DNA from: Caproiciproducens faecalis
GTDB lineage: Bacteria > Bacillota > Clostridia > Oscillospirales > Acutalibacteraceae
Direction: 5' to 3'
DNA length: 64,000 nucleotides
Assembly: GCF_019448085.1 (NCBI RefSeq)
Contig: NZ_JAGFNZ010000004.1
Coordinates: forward strand, 186,001 to 250,000
Part shown: piece after piece, positions 49,679 through 59,051 of the stretch
Layout of the letters: every line of letters begins with the position of its first letter
Position numbering within the stretch: the first letter of the stretch is position 1
Made by a program: the position numbers and the translations under genes
Notes under the pieces: generated by a model
Told to the model about the DNA's origin: nothing
Seen by the model: the letters and a program-made list of their open reading frames with translations, nothing else
The model's database searches: none

Positions 49679-50863
49679 ATGGCGAGACATTTTTTTACAT
49701 CTGAATCAGTGACGGAGGGGCATCCCGATAAACTTTGCGACCAGATTGCAGATGCCGTGCTGGATGAAATTATTGCACAGGATCCGGAAGCACATGTTGC
49801 CTGTGAGGTGACAGCCACTACCGGTGTCATCCATGTTATGGGCGAAATTTCAACCGATTGCTATGTGGACATTGCATCGGTAGCACGTCAGGTAGTCAAG
49901 GACATCGGTTATGATGACCCCGCCTGCGGCTTTGACGGCAACACCTGCGGTGTAATCACTTCCATTGACATTCAGTCCCCTGATATCGCAATGGGCGTCA
50001 ACCAGTCCTATGAAGCAAAGCAGGGCGCGACGGATGCAAACGATGTAATTGGCGCCGGCGACCAGGGCATGATGTTCGGTTATGCCTGTGATGAAACGCC
50101 TGAATTGATGCCGCTGGCCATTTCGCTGGCACACAGGCTGTCCAAACGCCTGAGCCAGGTGAGAAAGGACGGTACGCTTTCCTATTTAAGACCGGACGGA
50201 AAAACACAGGTAACTGTTGAGTATGACGGGGATGATCCGGTACGAGTAGACACGGTTGTTGTTTCTACTCAGCATGACCCCGACGCCACACTGGAGCAGA
50301 TCAGAAAAGATATTATAGAGCATGTGATTAAAGCGGTTGTTCCTGAAAAATGGCTGGACAGCAAGACGAAGTTCTTTGTCAACCCAACCGGGCGTTTTGT
50401 TATCGGCGGCCCTGTGGGCGACAGCGGACTGACCGGTAGAAAAATTATCGTTGACACATACGGCGGCTACGGCAGACACGGCGGTGGCGCTTTCTCGGGG
50501 AAAGATCCCACCAAGGTTGACCGTTCCGCGGCTTATGCGGCACGCTACGCGGCAAAGAACGTCGTTGCGGCGGGTTTGGCTAAAAAGTGTGAAATTCAGA
50601 TTGCATATGCCATTGGTGTGGCAAGACCTGTTTCCATTATGGTGGACACGTTCGGGACTTCCAAATACAGCAACGACGAGCTTGCGGCGGCAGTAGAAAA
50701 GGTGTTTGACCTCCGTCCAACAGCAATTATTCATAACCTGAACCTTCGCCGTCCGATTTACCGTTCCATCTCCAACTACGGCCATATGGGCCGTGAAGAC
50801 CTGAATGTTGCGTGGGAAAAACGCGACAAGGTAGACGCTTTAAAAGCCGCATTGGCAAAATAA
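49679..50863 (+). CDS. metK: S-adenosylmethionine synthetase
   Basis: MetK makes S-adenosylmethionine from methionine and ATP. The 394-residue protein has [33 protein letters not shown] and [20 protein letters not shown], the family's methionine- and ATP-binding motifs. Its expression is under the upstream S-box, a feedback loop in which the product turns off its own synthase. It ends at a terminator whose stem also contains the next gene's ribosome binding site. Confidence 0.98.
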   Translation: MARHFFTSESVTEGHPDKLCDQIADAVLDEIIAQDPEAHVACEVTATTGVIHVMGEISTDCYVDIASVARQVVKDIGYDDPACGFDGNTCGVITSIDIQSPDIAMGVNQSYEAKQGATDANDVIGAGDQGMMFGYACDETPELMPLAISLAHRLSKRLSQVRKDGTLSYLRPDGKTQVTVEYDGDDPVRVDTVVVSTQHDPDATLEQIRKDIIEHVIKAVVPEKWLDSKTKFFVNPTGRFVIGGPVGDSGLTGRKIIVDTYGGYGRHGGGAFSGKDPTKVDRSAAYAARYAAKNVVAAGLAKKCEIQIAYAIGVARPVSIMVDTFGTSKYSNDELAAAVEKVFDLRPTAIIHNLNLRRPIYRSISNYGHMGREDLNVAWEKRDKVDALKAALAK

Positions 50864-50875
50864 GCATAGCATTTG

Positions 50876-50913
50876 GTCACCTCGGCACATAAACTGTGCT
50901 GAGGTGACTTTTT
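50876..50913 (+). terminator. metK terminator overlapping the next ribosome binding site
   Basis: GTCACCTCGGCACA (50876-50889) pairs with TGTGCTGAGGTGAC (50895-50908), one G-T pair, then five T. The GAGGTGA ribosome binding site of the next gene lies in the 3' strand, and its ATG (50914) follows the T run directly. Confidence 0.85.
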
Positions 50914-51249
50914 ATGCTTGAGATCCTGGCAAAAACCTTCTTTGTTCTTCTGGCCATCATCGGTGCCGCTGAAGTCGTCAGGAATATCATTTTCTGGATG
51001 CTCAGGCCCTCCCGTCCGGGCAAGCTTTATTTGGTCGTTTCTGTGGAAGGTCATGATGAAGGCGCCGAAATGCTGATGGAAAGCGCAATCGAAAGACTGA
51101 AATGGATTAGTGGCGGTGAAAAAATGCTGATCTGTCTTGACAAAGGAATGGATGAAGAAACAAATGTGGTATGCAGAATCATTTCCAACCGCAACCCCGG
51201 GGTGGAGATCTGCACACCGGAGGAACTTCCGGATATTCTATGTCAATAA
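50914..51249 (+). CDS. Small membrane-anchored protein, unknown function
   Basis: This 111-residue protein has one N-terminal membrane segment (about residues 5-27) and a cytoplasmic domain of about 75 residues with KLYLVVSVEGHDEGAEMLMESAIERL and a strand-helix pattern. Such short proteins are found downstream of metK or in similar places in clostridial genomes; I know of no function. Its GAGGTGA ribosome binding site is inside the metK terminator stem, so transcripts that read through would fold it away. Confidence 0.65.
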   Translation: MLEILAKTFFVLLAIIGAAEVVRNIIFWMLRPSRPGKLYLVVSVEGHDEGAEMLMESAIERLKWISGGEKMLICLDKGMDEETNVVCRIISNRNPGVEICTPEELPDILCQ

Positions 51250-51251
51250 AT

Positions 51252-51280
51252 TTGCAAATACATAGCTCATGTATTATACT
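51252..51280 (+). promoter_or_regulatory. Probable sigma-A promoter of recD2-comF
   Basis: TTGCAA and TATACT are 17 bases apart, 33 bases upstream of the recD2 start. Confidence 0.6.
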
Positions 51281-51312
51281 GGATTTATGAATAACAATTA
51301 TGAGGGAGTTTC

Positions 51313-53529
51313 ATGCGGGAAGATCAAATGCTGGAAATGACCGGTTCTGTGGAACAGGTCATTTTTAAAAATGAAAAAAACGGATATGCGATTATAGAAA
51401 TAAATAACGGCGAAGAACTGGTTACGGCTGTCGGTACCATGCCGCTGGTCAGCGCCGGCGAAGAAGTGCGCGTGGTCGGCAGCTGGGTCAACAATCCCAA
51501 TTACGGAACCCAGTTTAAGGTGGATGGTTTTGAGCGTTCAAAGCCGTCCACCGCGGCCGCTATGCTGAAATACCTTTCCTCGGGCGCCATACGGGGGATC
51601 GGCCCGGGAACCGCGGGGAAAATTGTGGACATGTTCGGGATGAACGCGCTTCAGGTGCTGGAAGAAGAGCCGGAGCGTCTCTGTGCCATCAAGGGCATTA
51701 CAAAATCAAAAGCAAACAAAATGAGCGACGAGTTCAAAAAAATACACGGGATACGGGAAATTATGCTGTATCTCAGCAGCTTCGGCATTTCGCCCGACGA
51801 AGCCGTCCGAGTTTGGAAGCTCTACGGCCCCCAGTCCGCGGAGCGTGTGCAGGAGGACCCTTACTGCCTGTGTGAGGACGGACTGGAAATCGGATTTGAA
51901 CGTGCCGACGACATTGCCGCTTCACTGGAACGGCCGCAGGATGACGGCTGCAGGGTGCGTGCGGGGATTCTGCACGTTCTGAAGCACAATATCAGCAACG
52001 GGCATACCTGCCTGCCCACGGACAAGCTTCTGTCCGCCGCGCAGCGCATGCTCGGTATTGAAGCGGACCAGACTCTGGAAACACTGGAGGCGCTGAAAGC
52101 GGAAAGATCCGTTTCTGCGGTTCTTTTTGAGGGCCGGGAATATATTTTTACGCCAAAGCTGTACCGTTCTGAGCTGTATACCGCCGGAAGGCTGAACATG
52201 ATGCTTCGTTTTCCGGCGCAGTCCATTGTGGGAATAGACAATTATATTTCAAATATTGAGGATACGTTTCAAATTCAGTACGCCGACGGACAGAAACAGG
52301 CGATTAAAGAGGCCCTTTCCAAAGGCATGCTGATTCTGACCGGCGGGCCGGGAACCGGAAAAACCACCACGCTCAACGCAATCATCAAGATTCTTGAGAC
52401 AAAGGGCGAGAAGGTGCTGCTTGCCGCACCGACCGGAAGAGCTGCCAAACGGATGTCGGAGCTGACGGGTCAGGAAGCAAAAACCATCCACCGTCTGCTT
52501 CAGGTGGAGTGGGACGAAAATGATCTGCCCGTGTTCGCCAAGAACGAAAAGAATCTTCTGGAATGCGACGCATTGGTCATTGACGAACTTTCCATGGTAG
52601 ACACCAATATTTTTGAAGCGGTTCTTCGCGCACTGCCGCTGGGCTGCCGTCTGATTATGGTGGGCGACTGTGACCAGCTGCCCTCAGTCGGACCGGGCAA
52701 CGTTTTGGGAGATTTGATTGCCACCGGGCTGTTACCCGTTGTTCAGCTCAACCAGATTTTCCGTCAGTCCATGCAGAGTCTGATTGTAATGAACGCGCAC
52801 AGAATTGTAAAAGGGCAGATGCCGGAGCTCGCCGTCAGAAACAGCGATTTTTTCTTCCTGCCTTATGGAAGTCCGGCTGAAATCAGTTCAACGATTGTTG
52901 ATTTGTGCGCTGCCCGCCTGCCCGCAAGCTATGGGTATTCCTCTCTGTCGGACATCCAGGTGTTGTCCCCCTCCAGAAAAGGGGAACTGGGGACGGTGGA
53001 GCTGAACAAAAAATTGCAGGCGGTCATTAATCCCCCGGAAAAGACCAAAAAGGAAATCACTATCAACGGAATCCTGTTTCGCGAAGGCGACAAGGTGATG
53101 CAGATCAAAAACAATTATAACCTTGGCTGGGTCAAACTGGACGGAACCAGCGGGGAAGGGGTCTTTAACGGGGATCTGGGCATTTTGTGCGGGATCGACC
53201 GAAGGGCCTCCACCGTTACGGTGCAGATGGACGACCGCGTGGTGCTTTATGAGCTGGAATCTGCGGCGGAGTTGGAACTTGCGTATGCGATGACAGTACA
53301 TAAGAGCCAGGGAAATGAATTTACCGCCGTTGTAATGCCGATGTTTCAGGGTGCGCCGCAGCTTTCGTACAGAAACCTGCTGTATACCGCGATTACGCGT
53401 GCAAAATCCCTTTTGATTCTTGTCGGGTCGCAGAAGGCAATCCAGCAGATGGTCGAAAATGACAGAAAAATGCGCCGGTACTCCGGACTTTACTATTTTC
53501 TGACCGGAGGCGCGCAGAATGAGCTCTAA
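51313..53529 (+). CDS. recD2: RecD2-type DNA helicase (RecD/TraA family)
   Basis: RecD2 is a 5'-3' superfamily 1B helicase of bacteria without RecBC and is linked to DNA repair and replication fork handling. The 738-residue protein has an N-terminal OB-like part, helix-hairpin-helix repeats (IRGIGPGTAGKIVDMFG, LCAIKGITKSKANKM), Walker A GGPGTGKTTT near residue 345, LVIDELSMVD (motif II), GDCDQLPSVGPGNVL (motif III) and a C-terminal AMTVHKSQGNEF with YTAITRAKSLL. No RecB partner is present, in keeping with RecD2. It overlaps comF by 11 bases. Confidence 0.94.
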   Translation: MREDQMLEMTGSVEQVIFKNEKNGYAIIEINNGEELVTAVGTMPLVSAGEEVRVVGSWVNNPNYGTQFKVDGFERSKPSTAAAMLKYLSSGAIRGIGPGTAGKIVDMFGMNALQVLEEEPERLCAIKGITKSKANKMSDEFKKIHGIREIMLYLSSFGISPDEAVRVWKLYGPQSAERVQEDPYCLCEDGLEIGFERADDIAASLERPQDDGCRVRAGILHVLKHNISNGHTCLPTDKLLSAAQRMLGIEADQTLETLEALKAERSVSAVLFEGREYIFTPKLYRSELYTAGRLNMMLRFPAQSIVGIDNYISNIEDTFQIQYADGQKQAIKEALSKGMLILTGGPGTGKTTTLNAIIKILETKGEKVLLAAPTGRAAKRMSELTGQEAKTIHRLLQVEWDENDLPVFAKNEKNLLECDALVIDELSMVDTNIFEAVLRALPLGCRLIMVGDCDQLPSVGPGNVLGDLIATGLLPVVQLNQIFRQSMQSLIVMNAHRIVKGQMPELAVRNSDFFFLPYGSPAEISSTIVDLCAARLPASYGYSSLSDIQVLSPSRKGELGTVELNKKLQAVINPPEKTKKEITINGILFREGDKVMQIKNNYNLGWVKLDGTSGEGVFNGDLGILCGIDRRASTVTVQMDDRVVLYELESAAELELAYAMTVHKSQGNEFTAVVMPMFQGAPQLSYRNLLYTAITRAKSLLILVGSQKAIQQMVENDRKMRRYSGLYYFLTGGAQNEL

Positions 53530-54181
53530 GCTTTTTTCCGTGTTCCTGGATCTGATTTTTCCGCCGAAATGTATTTTCTGCCGTGAAATTGCTTTACCCG
53601 GACAAAGCGTATGCGAAAAATGCTCAAAAGAAATTTTACATGCCTCTGCCATAAAATGCATTTATTTGCCAAATTCCGGTGAAACTATTTTATGTTTCGC
53701 CCCTTATCCGTATACGGGAAAAATCCGGGAATCCATCATCCGCTTTAAATTTTACGGTCATAATGAATATACCGGCTTTTACGCGGAAAGCCTCTCCGCG
53801 CAGATCGGAAAAAAATTTCCTCAGGAGCTGTTCGATTCCGTAACGTCCGTCCCGATCTCTGCGGAACGGTATCAGGTAAGAGGCTACAACCAGTCGGAGC
53901 TTTTGGGAAAGGCGGTTGCAAAATGTCTTGGCCTGCCATACCGGGAGTACCTGATTAAGACTCATGACAACCCGGAACAGCACAAACTGAGCGAAAAGGA
54001 TCGACGCAGAAACGTTCGCGGGGTCTACCGTATCAATGAAGGGGAGCAAGCAGCGGGAAAAAGGATCCTTCTGATAGACGATATTGTGACTACCGGCGCC
54101 ACACTGGGCGAATGTGCCTCCGTATTGTTGGACGCGGGGGCAAAAAAGGTGATCTGCGCGGCGGCGGCTCACGCACTTTAA
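53519..54181 (+). CDS. comF: ComF family phosphoribosyltransferase-like protein
   Basis: ComF proteins have a phosphoribosyltransferase fold and, in naturally transformable bacteria, help DNA uptake or handling; their activity elsewhere is unknown. The 220-residue protein has an N-terminal zinc-ribbon (CIFCREIALPGQSVCEKC), RGYNQSELLGKAVAK, and a PRPP-binding loop LLIDDIVTTGATLGECA. The start overlaps the recD2 stop, so the two are coupled. No other competence genes are nearby. Confidence 0.9.
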   Translation: MSSKLFSVFLDLIFPPKCIFCREIALPGQSVCEKCSKEILHASAIKCIYLPNSGETILCFAPYPYTGKIRESIIRFKFYGHNEYTGFYAESLSAQIGKKFPQELFDSVTSVPISAERYQVRGYNQSELLGKAVAKCLGLPYREYLIKTHDNPEQHKLSEKDRRRNVRGVYRINEGEQAAGKRILLIDDIVTTGATLGECASVLLDAGAKKVICAAAAHAL

Positions 54182-54182
54182 G

Positions 54183-54211
54183 TTGAAAAAGTCCTTATTT
54201 TATTATATAAT
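54183..54211 (+). promoter_or_regulatory. Sigma-A promoter of mreB
   Basis: TTGAAA and TATAAT are 17 bases apart, 30 bases before the GTG start and immediately after comF. Confidence 0.75.
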
Positions 54212-54240
54212 AAAAAGTATTATAGATTGGATGTGATTAT

Positions 54241-55266
54241 GTGCTGGGTACTGACATTGCCATAGATCTTGGTACATCAGCCGTCAAGATCTACCTTGAC
54301 GGGAAAGGCATTATACTTAATGAACCGGCAGTAGTTGCCGTTAACGTGGAAACGGACGAAGTTGTGGCCATCGGAACGGAAGCTTACAAAATGGTTGGGC
54401 GTACATCGGACAAAATTTCCGTATCCCATCCGCTCTGCAACGGCGTTATTTCTAATTTTGATCTGGCGCAGTATCTGATTAGCACTTATCTGAAAAAAAT
54501 CAGCGCGAGCAAGGTGTTTATGCCCCGTGTCGTTGTCAGTGTGCCGTGTCAGATTACAGAAGTGGAAAAACGTGCGGTAGTGGATGCAATCAGCGCGGCG
54601 GGAGTGCGCAAAATCTGTCTGATTGAGGAACCCGTGGCTGCCGCTATGGGAGCTGGTGTAGACATTTCTACTCCGCACGGGACTTTGATTGTGGACATTG
54701 GCGGCGGTACTTCGGACATGGCAGTGCTTTCCCTGAGCGGTATTGCAATCTCCCGTTCCATCAAGGTCGCCGGGAATGCCTTTGATGAGGCAATTATGAA
54801 ATATATCCGCAGAAAATACAATTTGATCATCGGTCAGCGTATGGCTGAGGAAGCAAAAATCGCAATTGGCTGCGTATATCCACGAAAAGACCTTTGCAGC
54901 CACAGAATCAAGGGAAGGAACGCGATGACCGGGCTCCCGCAGTGGGCAGATATTTCCTGTGACGAAATGCTGGAGGCGTTGATTGAACCGGCTATGCAGA
55001 TTGTTCGCACGATTCAGGAAATGCTGGAAAAAACGCCGCCGGAACTGATGGGTGACGTTTATTCGGATGGGATTATTCTGACGGGTGGTTCCGCTCAGCT
55101 TTACGGAATGGACACATTGATTTCCAAAAAGGCGAAAATGCCGGTGAAGATCGCCGAGGATTCTCAGATCTGTGTAGCGCTTGGTGCGGGCAAGGCCATT
55201 CAGTTTATAGATGACATACAAAATAAGGGGTACGGCGTGCTGAATCCCCTGAGTGCCGCTTATTAA
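54241..55266 (+). CDS. mreB: Rod shape-determining protein MreB/Mbl
   Basis: MreB-type actin homologues form membrane-bound filaments that guide wall synthesis along the cell length. The 341-residue protein has IAIDLGTSAVKIYL (phosphate 1), EEPVAAAMGAG, IVDIGGGTSDMAVLSL (phosphate 2) and GIILTGGSAQLYGMD (adenosine). The start is GTG 54241. It has no mreC or mreD beside it, so it is a solitary copy of the Mbl/MreBH sort rather than the mreBCD operon form. It has its own promoter and terminator. Confidence 0.93.
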   Translation: MLGTDIAIDLGTSAVKIYLDGKGIILNEPAVVAVNVETDEVVAIGTEAYKMVGRTSDKISVSHPLCNGVISNFDLAQYLISTYLKKISASKVFMPRVVVSVPCQITEVEKRAVVDAISAAGVRKICLIEEPVAAAMGAGVDISTPHGTLIVDIGGGTSDMAVLSLSGIAISRSIKVAGNAFDEAIMKYIRRKYNLIIGQRMAEEAKIAIGCVYPRKDLCSHRIKGRNAMTGLPQWADISCDEMLEALIEPAMQIVRTIQEMLEKTPPELMGDVYSDGIILTGGSAQLYGMDTLISKKAKMPVKIAEDSQICVALGAGKAIQFIDDIQNKGYGVLNPLSAAY

Positions 55267-55284
55267 TAGAAATTATTTCAAAAA

Positions 55285-55323
55285 CAAAGCATTGTTGTGA
55301 GTTTTTACAACAATGCTTTTTTA
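55285..55323 (+). terminator. Terminator after mreB
   Basis: AAAGCATTGTTGT and ACAACAATGCTTT form a perfect stem with a T-rich loop, followed by a T run. Confidence 0.9.
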
Positions 55324-55335
55324 ATATTGATTTGC

Positions 55336-55362
55336 TTCATTTTATGCAAAAAATGTCGATAT
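55336..55362 (+). promoter_or_regulatory. Possible sigma-D (motility) promoter of the chemotaxis receptor
   Basis: GTCGATAT (55355-55362) matches the sigma-D -10 GCCGATAT at seven of eight positions. The -35 (TTCAT region) is only a partial match, so this is tentative. Confidence 0.3.
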
Positions 55363-55439
55363 ATAACATTAATCATTCGGCTGAGTTAAAAGCACTGATG
55401 CGGCAGATCAGAGATCAATGCGGTTGAGAGGAGAAAATA

Positions 55440-57506
55440 ATGAAAAAGATGAAGTTGCATACTTTCAAAATCCCCAAAATGAAGTTTCAAAAAATTCAGT
55501 TTAGTAAAATTCAGTTGCGTAAGATTCATCTGAAAGCCGACAAAAACAAGCTGGCATTTAAAATCCCGCTACGAATTATTTCTGCCGTTGCCGTCATGAT
55601 GGTGGCGTTATGTGTGTTTCTGAACATTTACCTTTCCGCGGCACAGGAAAAAACGGTTGTAAACAATATTAATAATCTTGCGGAAAATAACGCCTATTTA
55701 GCTTCGTCTTACTTAAACAATATGCAAACCCTTTCAAAGTCGCTGGCTTTGGAAGTTTATCGCTATAAAGAGCTGGATTCCTATACGCGCGATCAGTTCA
55801 TCAAGAAAGACCTGTCCGCCTATTTGGATGATACACGGATTTTTTCGGCTTATGTGGCGTTTGAACCGAATGCCATGTTTGAAAAAACCGCGGACGGCCG
55901 GTCATACTATGCCTATAAATTCGGCACACAGAAAAAACTGGATGTACTGAGCGACTACAGTACTTACAAAGATGGAGAATATTACGCGGTCAGTAAGCAA
56001 ACAAAGAAACCGCACATCTCGGAACCATACTCCTATCAGCTCAGCTCCGGCGAAATGGTTTGGCTGATTACCATAAGCAATCCGATTTTAGATGAAGGAG
56101 GGAATTTCCTAGGTGTTGCCAACACGGATATTCTGACTGATACCATCAACAAACTCAGCTATGATCTGGGCGGATATTCAACCTCCAGCAACTATATCCT
56201 TTCCGCCGGCTCCAACTATATATCCAATACGGCGGACAAAGCAAAAGCGGGAACGAAGTATGACGGAAAAACAAACAGTCATGAGTTCAAAGTTATCCAG
56301 CCGCTGAAAATTGAGGGAATCGACGAAAGCTGGACCAGTACCTTCGTTGTTCAAAAATCGGAAGCTCTGAGCGAAATTACCGTGCTGATTGTTCTTGTGG
56401 GCATTGCCGGGATGATCGGGATTATTGTAATCGGGTTGATCGTCTTTTATCAAATCAGGCGGTCACTTTCTCCAATTGCCAGCGTTTTTGCGCTGTCCAC
56501 TGATATGGGCAATGGCAACCTCCATTCTAATATTGAAGTACATACCAAAGATGAATTGGGTGAGCTGGCGGCTATATTTAAGGATACTTCCGGAAAGCTG
56601 AGCGGCTACATCGAGGAAATATCCGACGTGCTTGTGAATATGTCCAGTGGAAACCTGAGGCTGGAAGTAAAACGCGACTACACCGGTGATTTTGCTCCAA
56701 TCAAAAAAGCGCTTCTGGAAATCATCGATTCCCTGAACACGGTATTCGGGGAAATTGAGGTTGCGGCGCAGCAGGTGGCTACCGGGGCGGGTGAAATCGC
56801 CAATGGCGCACAGGCACTGTCCAGCGGCGCCGCGGAACAGGCTGGCTCCATTGAGGAGTTGTCCGCTTCCATCAACGAAATCTCACGGCAGGTTAAAATG
56901 AATGCGGAAAACGCAGGAAACGCAAGGCAGGCTGCACAGGACGCAGAGCGGCAGTTGGATTCTGGCAAGCAGACCATAGGAGAAATGATCGGGGCCATCG
57001 ATCAGATTCGGGTATCTTCGGATGAAATTACGAAGATCATTAAAACGATTGACGACATTGCGTTTCAGACCAATATACTGGCACTGAACGCCGCTGTGGA
57101 AGCAGCAAGGGCGGGAGCGGCCGGAAGAGGCTTTGCGGTTGTTGCGGAAGAAGTCAGGAATCTGGCCAGCAAAAGTGCCGAAGCAGCGAAACACACCACC
57201 GCTCTGATTGAGGATTCTGTCCGTGCGGTGGACAACGGAACAAAAATCGCTGGTAAAACGGCGGATTTGCTTAACCAGATTGTTCGGAAATCCACAGAAA
57301 TCAATCTTCTGGTAACGCAGATTGCATCGGCTTCCAGCGAACAGGCTAATTTCATAGAGCAGATCGACGCGGGTGTTTCTCAGATCTCTGCGGTTGTTCA
57401 GACCAACTCGGCAACTGCGGAAGAAAGTGCGGCCTCTGCGGAGGAACTTTCCGCTCAGGCGGGACTGCTCCGCGACAGGGTGGCACGGTTCGAGCTGAAA
57501 AAGTAA
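55440..57506 (+). CDS. Methyl-accepting chemotaxis protein
   Basis: This 688-residue receptor senses an extracellular signal and controls the CheA kinase. A basic, repeat-like N-terminal tail (KIPKMKFQKIQFSKIQLRKIHLK) precedes the first membrane segment (about residues 45-63). A Cache-type sensor domain follows, with SDYSTYKDGEYYAVSKQ and WLITISNPI patterns, then a second membrane segment (about 315-338), a HAMP domain and a signalling domain with the highly conserved tip IDDIAFQTNILALNAAVEAARAGAAGRGFAVVAEEVRNLA. The ligand is unknown; Cache domains often bind small molecules such as amino acids or acids. No che genes are in the window. Confidence 0.93.
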   Translation: MKKMKLHTFKIPKMKFQKIQFSKIQLRKIHLKADKNKLAFKIPLRIISAVAVMMVALCVFLNIYLSAAQEKTVVNNINNLAENNAYLASSYLNNMQTLSKSLALEVYRYKELDSYTRDQFIKKDLSAYLDDTRIFSAYVAFEPNAMFEKTADGRSYYAYKFGTQKKLDVLSDYSTYKDGEYYAVSKQTKKPHISEPYSYQLSSGEMVWLITISNPILDEGGNFLGVANTDILTDTINKLSYDLGGYSTSSNYILSAGSNYISNTADKAKAGTKYDGKTNSHEFKVIQPLKIEGIDESWTSTFVVQKSEALSEITVLIVLVGIAGMIGIIVIGLIVFYQIRRSLSPIASVFALSTDMGNGNLHSNIEVHTKDELGELAAIFKDTSGKLSGYIEEISDVLVNMSSGNLRLEVKRDYTGDFAPIKKALLEIIDSLNTVFGEIEVAAQQVATGAGEIANGAQALSSGAAEQAGSIEELSASINEISRQVKMNAENAGNARQAAQDAERQLDSGKQTIGEMIGAIDQIRVSSDEITKIIKTIDDIAFQTNILALNAAVEAARAGAAGRGFAVVAEEVRNLASKSAEAAKHTTALIEDSVRAVDNGTKIAGKTADLLNQIVRKSTEINLLVTQIASASSEQANFIEQIDAGVSQISAVVQTNSATAEESAASAEELSAQAGLLRDRVARFELKK

Positions 57507-57527
57507 CAGGAATCCATAGAGGTATGC

Positions 57528-57558
57528 AAAAACCGCCGCTGTAACCTACAGCGGCGGT
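57528..57558 (-). terminator. Terminator between the receptor gene and the small minus-strand gene
   Basis: ACCGCCGCTGTA (57532-57543) and TACAGCGGCGGT (57547-57558) form a perfect stem. The T run lies on the minus strand side, so it chiefly ends the gene at 57575-57811. Confidence 0.8.
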
Positions 57559-57574
57559 CATCATGATTAAAAGT

Positions 57575-57811
57575 TTATTTGCTCATCATATAATTGATAA
57601 ACATCAGTTCATCTTCAGGGTTTTCTACGTTCAGTTCCGCAGAAACCGTTGAGTTTTTCGCGCTCTCCAAAAGTGCTCTCACACCGTACAGCTGACAAAG
57701 TTTGCTCTTCAGATTCAGCGTATTGCCGTCCTCAGTGATGAGATAGACATTTCCTTTTGCCTTATCCAGAAGTTCGATCAGTTTTACTACATCAATGTCG
57801 TACAGTTTCAT
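57575..57811 (-). CDS. Small protein, unknown function
   Basis: This 78-residue protein (MKLYDIDVVKLIELLDKAKGN...) has a strand-helix pattern with VYLITEDGNTLNLKSKLCQLYGV in the middle. Its size and pattern resemble small clostridial proteins with no function given. It is not a recognisable HPr or antitoxin. An AGGAGG-type site (TTAGGAGGTTAAG) lies just upstream of the ATG. It has its own terminator. Confidence 0.65.
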   Translation of the reverse strand: MKLYDIDVVKLIELLDKAKGNVYLITEDGNTLNLKSKLCQLYGVRALLESAKNSTVSAELNVENPEDELMFINYMMSK

Positions 57812-58154
57812 ATTCTTAACCTCCTAAAAATGGGATTTCCTTCTGAGCAGATTATAGCATGTTGCTTTCGTAATTACAATAATCTGGAATCTATCTTTTT
57901 ATGTGCCATCGGTAGAAAAAATAACAGGATTTACATTTCTATTACAATAATATCATACATAGTGCACAATTGCAAGTGCTATATTTTATGCAAAAACATA
58001 GCAAAATGGAAGAATTAAGATTTTATTTGTCTATCTGTTTCCATTGGATTAGAAATTAATAAAATTTACATATCGTTCATTAAATTGTGGTGTTAAATAT
58101 AGTAAAATAATATATGAATATTTCTGGATATGCTATGATAATAAGGATGATTCT
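57812..58154. other. AT-rich intergenic stretch with no gene
   Basis: This 343-base gap lies between two divergent genes and holds their promoters. It is very rich in A and T. I see the ribosome binding sites at its two ends and several possible -10 elements but no hairpin, RNA gene or open frame with a start site. Confidence 0.6.
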
Positions 58155-59051
58155 GTGTTTGGTTATGTAAGACCGCAAAAATCTGAGTTGCTTGTTCGTG
58201 AGTATGAACAGTACAAGGGGGTATACTGTTCCCTGTGCCGTCAGCTGGGCAAAAGCTACGGGGGTTTGTCGCGGCTTACTTTAAGCTATGACTGTACTTT
58301 TTACGCGATGCTGCTGCTTTCGTTCCGTCCGGAGTGCCCCGGCTTTCACAGCGGACGCTGTGTTGTAAACCCGATGAAAAAATGCACCTTTTGCAGTTCC
58401 GGGGAACAGGAATTTGTTGCCGCTTCTGCACTTTCCGTGATTATGACTTACTATAAAATCAGGGACGATATAGTGGATTCCCGTTTCTGGGGAAAAATCC
58501 GTGCGTACGCCATGCTGCTTCTTGCGGCACGGGCACACCGAAAAGCGGCTGCTGATTTTCCCCAACTTGACGCCATCGTTGCCGCTTCCGTCGATGAACA
58601 GAAAGCTGCGGAGCAGGCTCCCGATTCATCCATCGATTCCTGTGCGGAGCCTACGGCAAAAATGCTTCAGCAGGTGTTTGAGTCCGTTGCCGGAACAGAT
58701 ACGGAACCAGACGATCCCAAAGCGCGGATCCTGCGTCAGTTCGGCTACTTTTTAGGCCGCTGGGTATATTTGATTGACGCCGCGGACGATATGGAAAAGG
58801 ATCTCAAAACAGCGTCGTTCAATCCGTTTGTTATCAAATTCCGTTTGGACGATTCCAGCAGCCCCGAAGATTTGGACAAGGCAAGAAACTACGCGAATCA
58901 AGTGCTCAACCTCACGCTTTCCCAACTGACGGCTGCTTTGAATATTTTGGATTTGGATCATTTTAATGAGATCATTCAAAACGTTGTTTTGAAAGGCTTG
59001 CCGGATATACAAAAAGAATTACTTTTTAAAAAGGAGAAAATGCATGTCTGA
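58155..59051 (+). CDS. DUF5685 family protein
   Basis: This 298-residue protein matches DUF5685: MFGYVRPQKSELLVREYEQYKG, then GVYCSLCRQLGKSYG. It is mostly alpha-helical. Cysteines at 25, 28, 61, 69, 77 and 80, including two CxxC pairs, could bind a metal. Two Asp-rich motifs, DDIVD (104-108) and IDAADDMEKD (207-216), recall the paired motifs of squalene/phytoene-type isoprenoid synthases. No function is established for the family. The start is GTG 58155 after AAGGATG. It overlaps the next gene, which encodes a J-domain protein, by eight bases, so the two are coupled. Confidence 0.8.
   Translation: MFGYVRPQKSELLVREYEQYKGVYCSLCRQLGKSYGGLSRLTLSYDCTFYAMLLLSFRPECPGFHSGRCVVNPMKKCTFCSSGEQEFVAASALSVIMTYYKIRDDIVDSRFWGKIRAYAMLLLAARAHRKAAADFPQLDAIVAASVDEQKAAEQAPDSSIDSCAEPTAKMLQQVFESVAGTDTEPDDPKARILRQFGYFLGRWVYLIDAADDMEKDLKTASFNPFVIKFRLDDSSSPEDLDKARNYANQVLNLTLSQLTAALNILDLDHFNEIIQNVVLKGLPDIQKELLFKKEKMHV

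Noticed and set aside
51313-53529. Possible RecBCD subunit or conjugative relaxase
   Set aside because: Helix-hairpin-helix repeats and absence of RecB, RecC or relaxase motifs mark it as RecD2.
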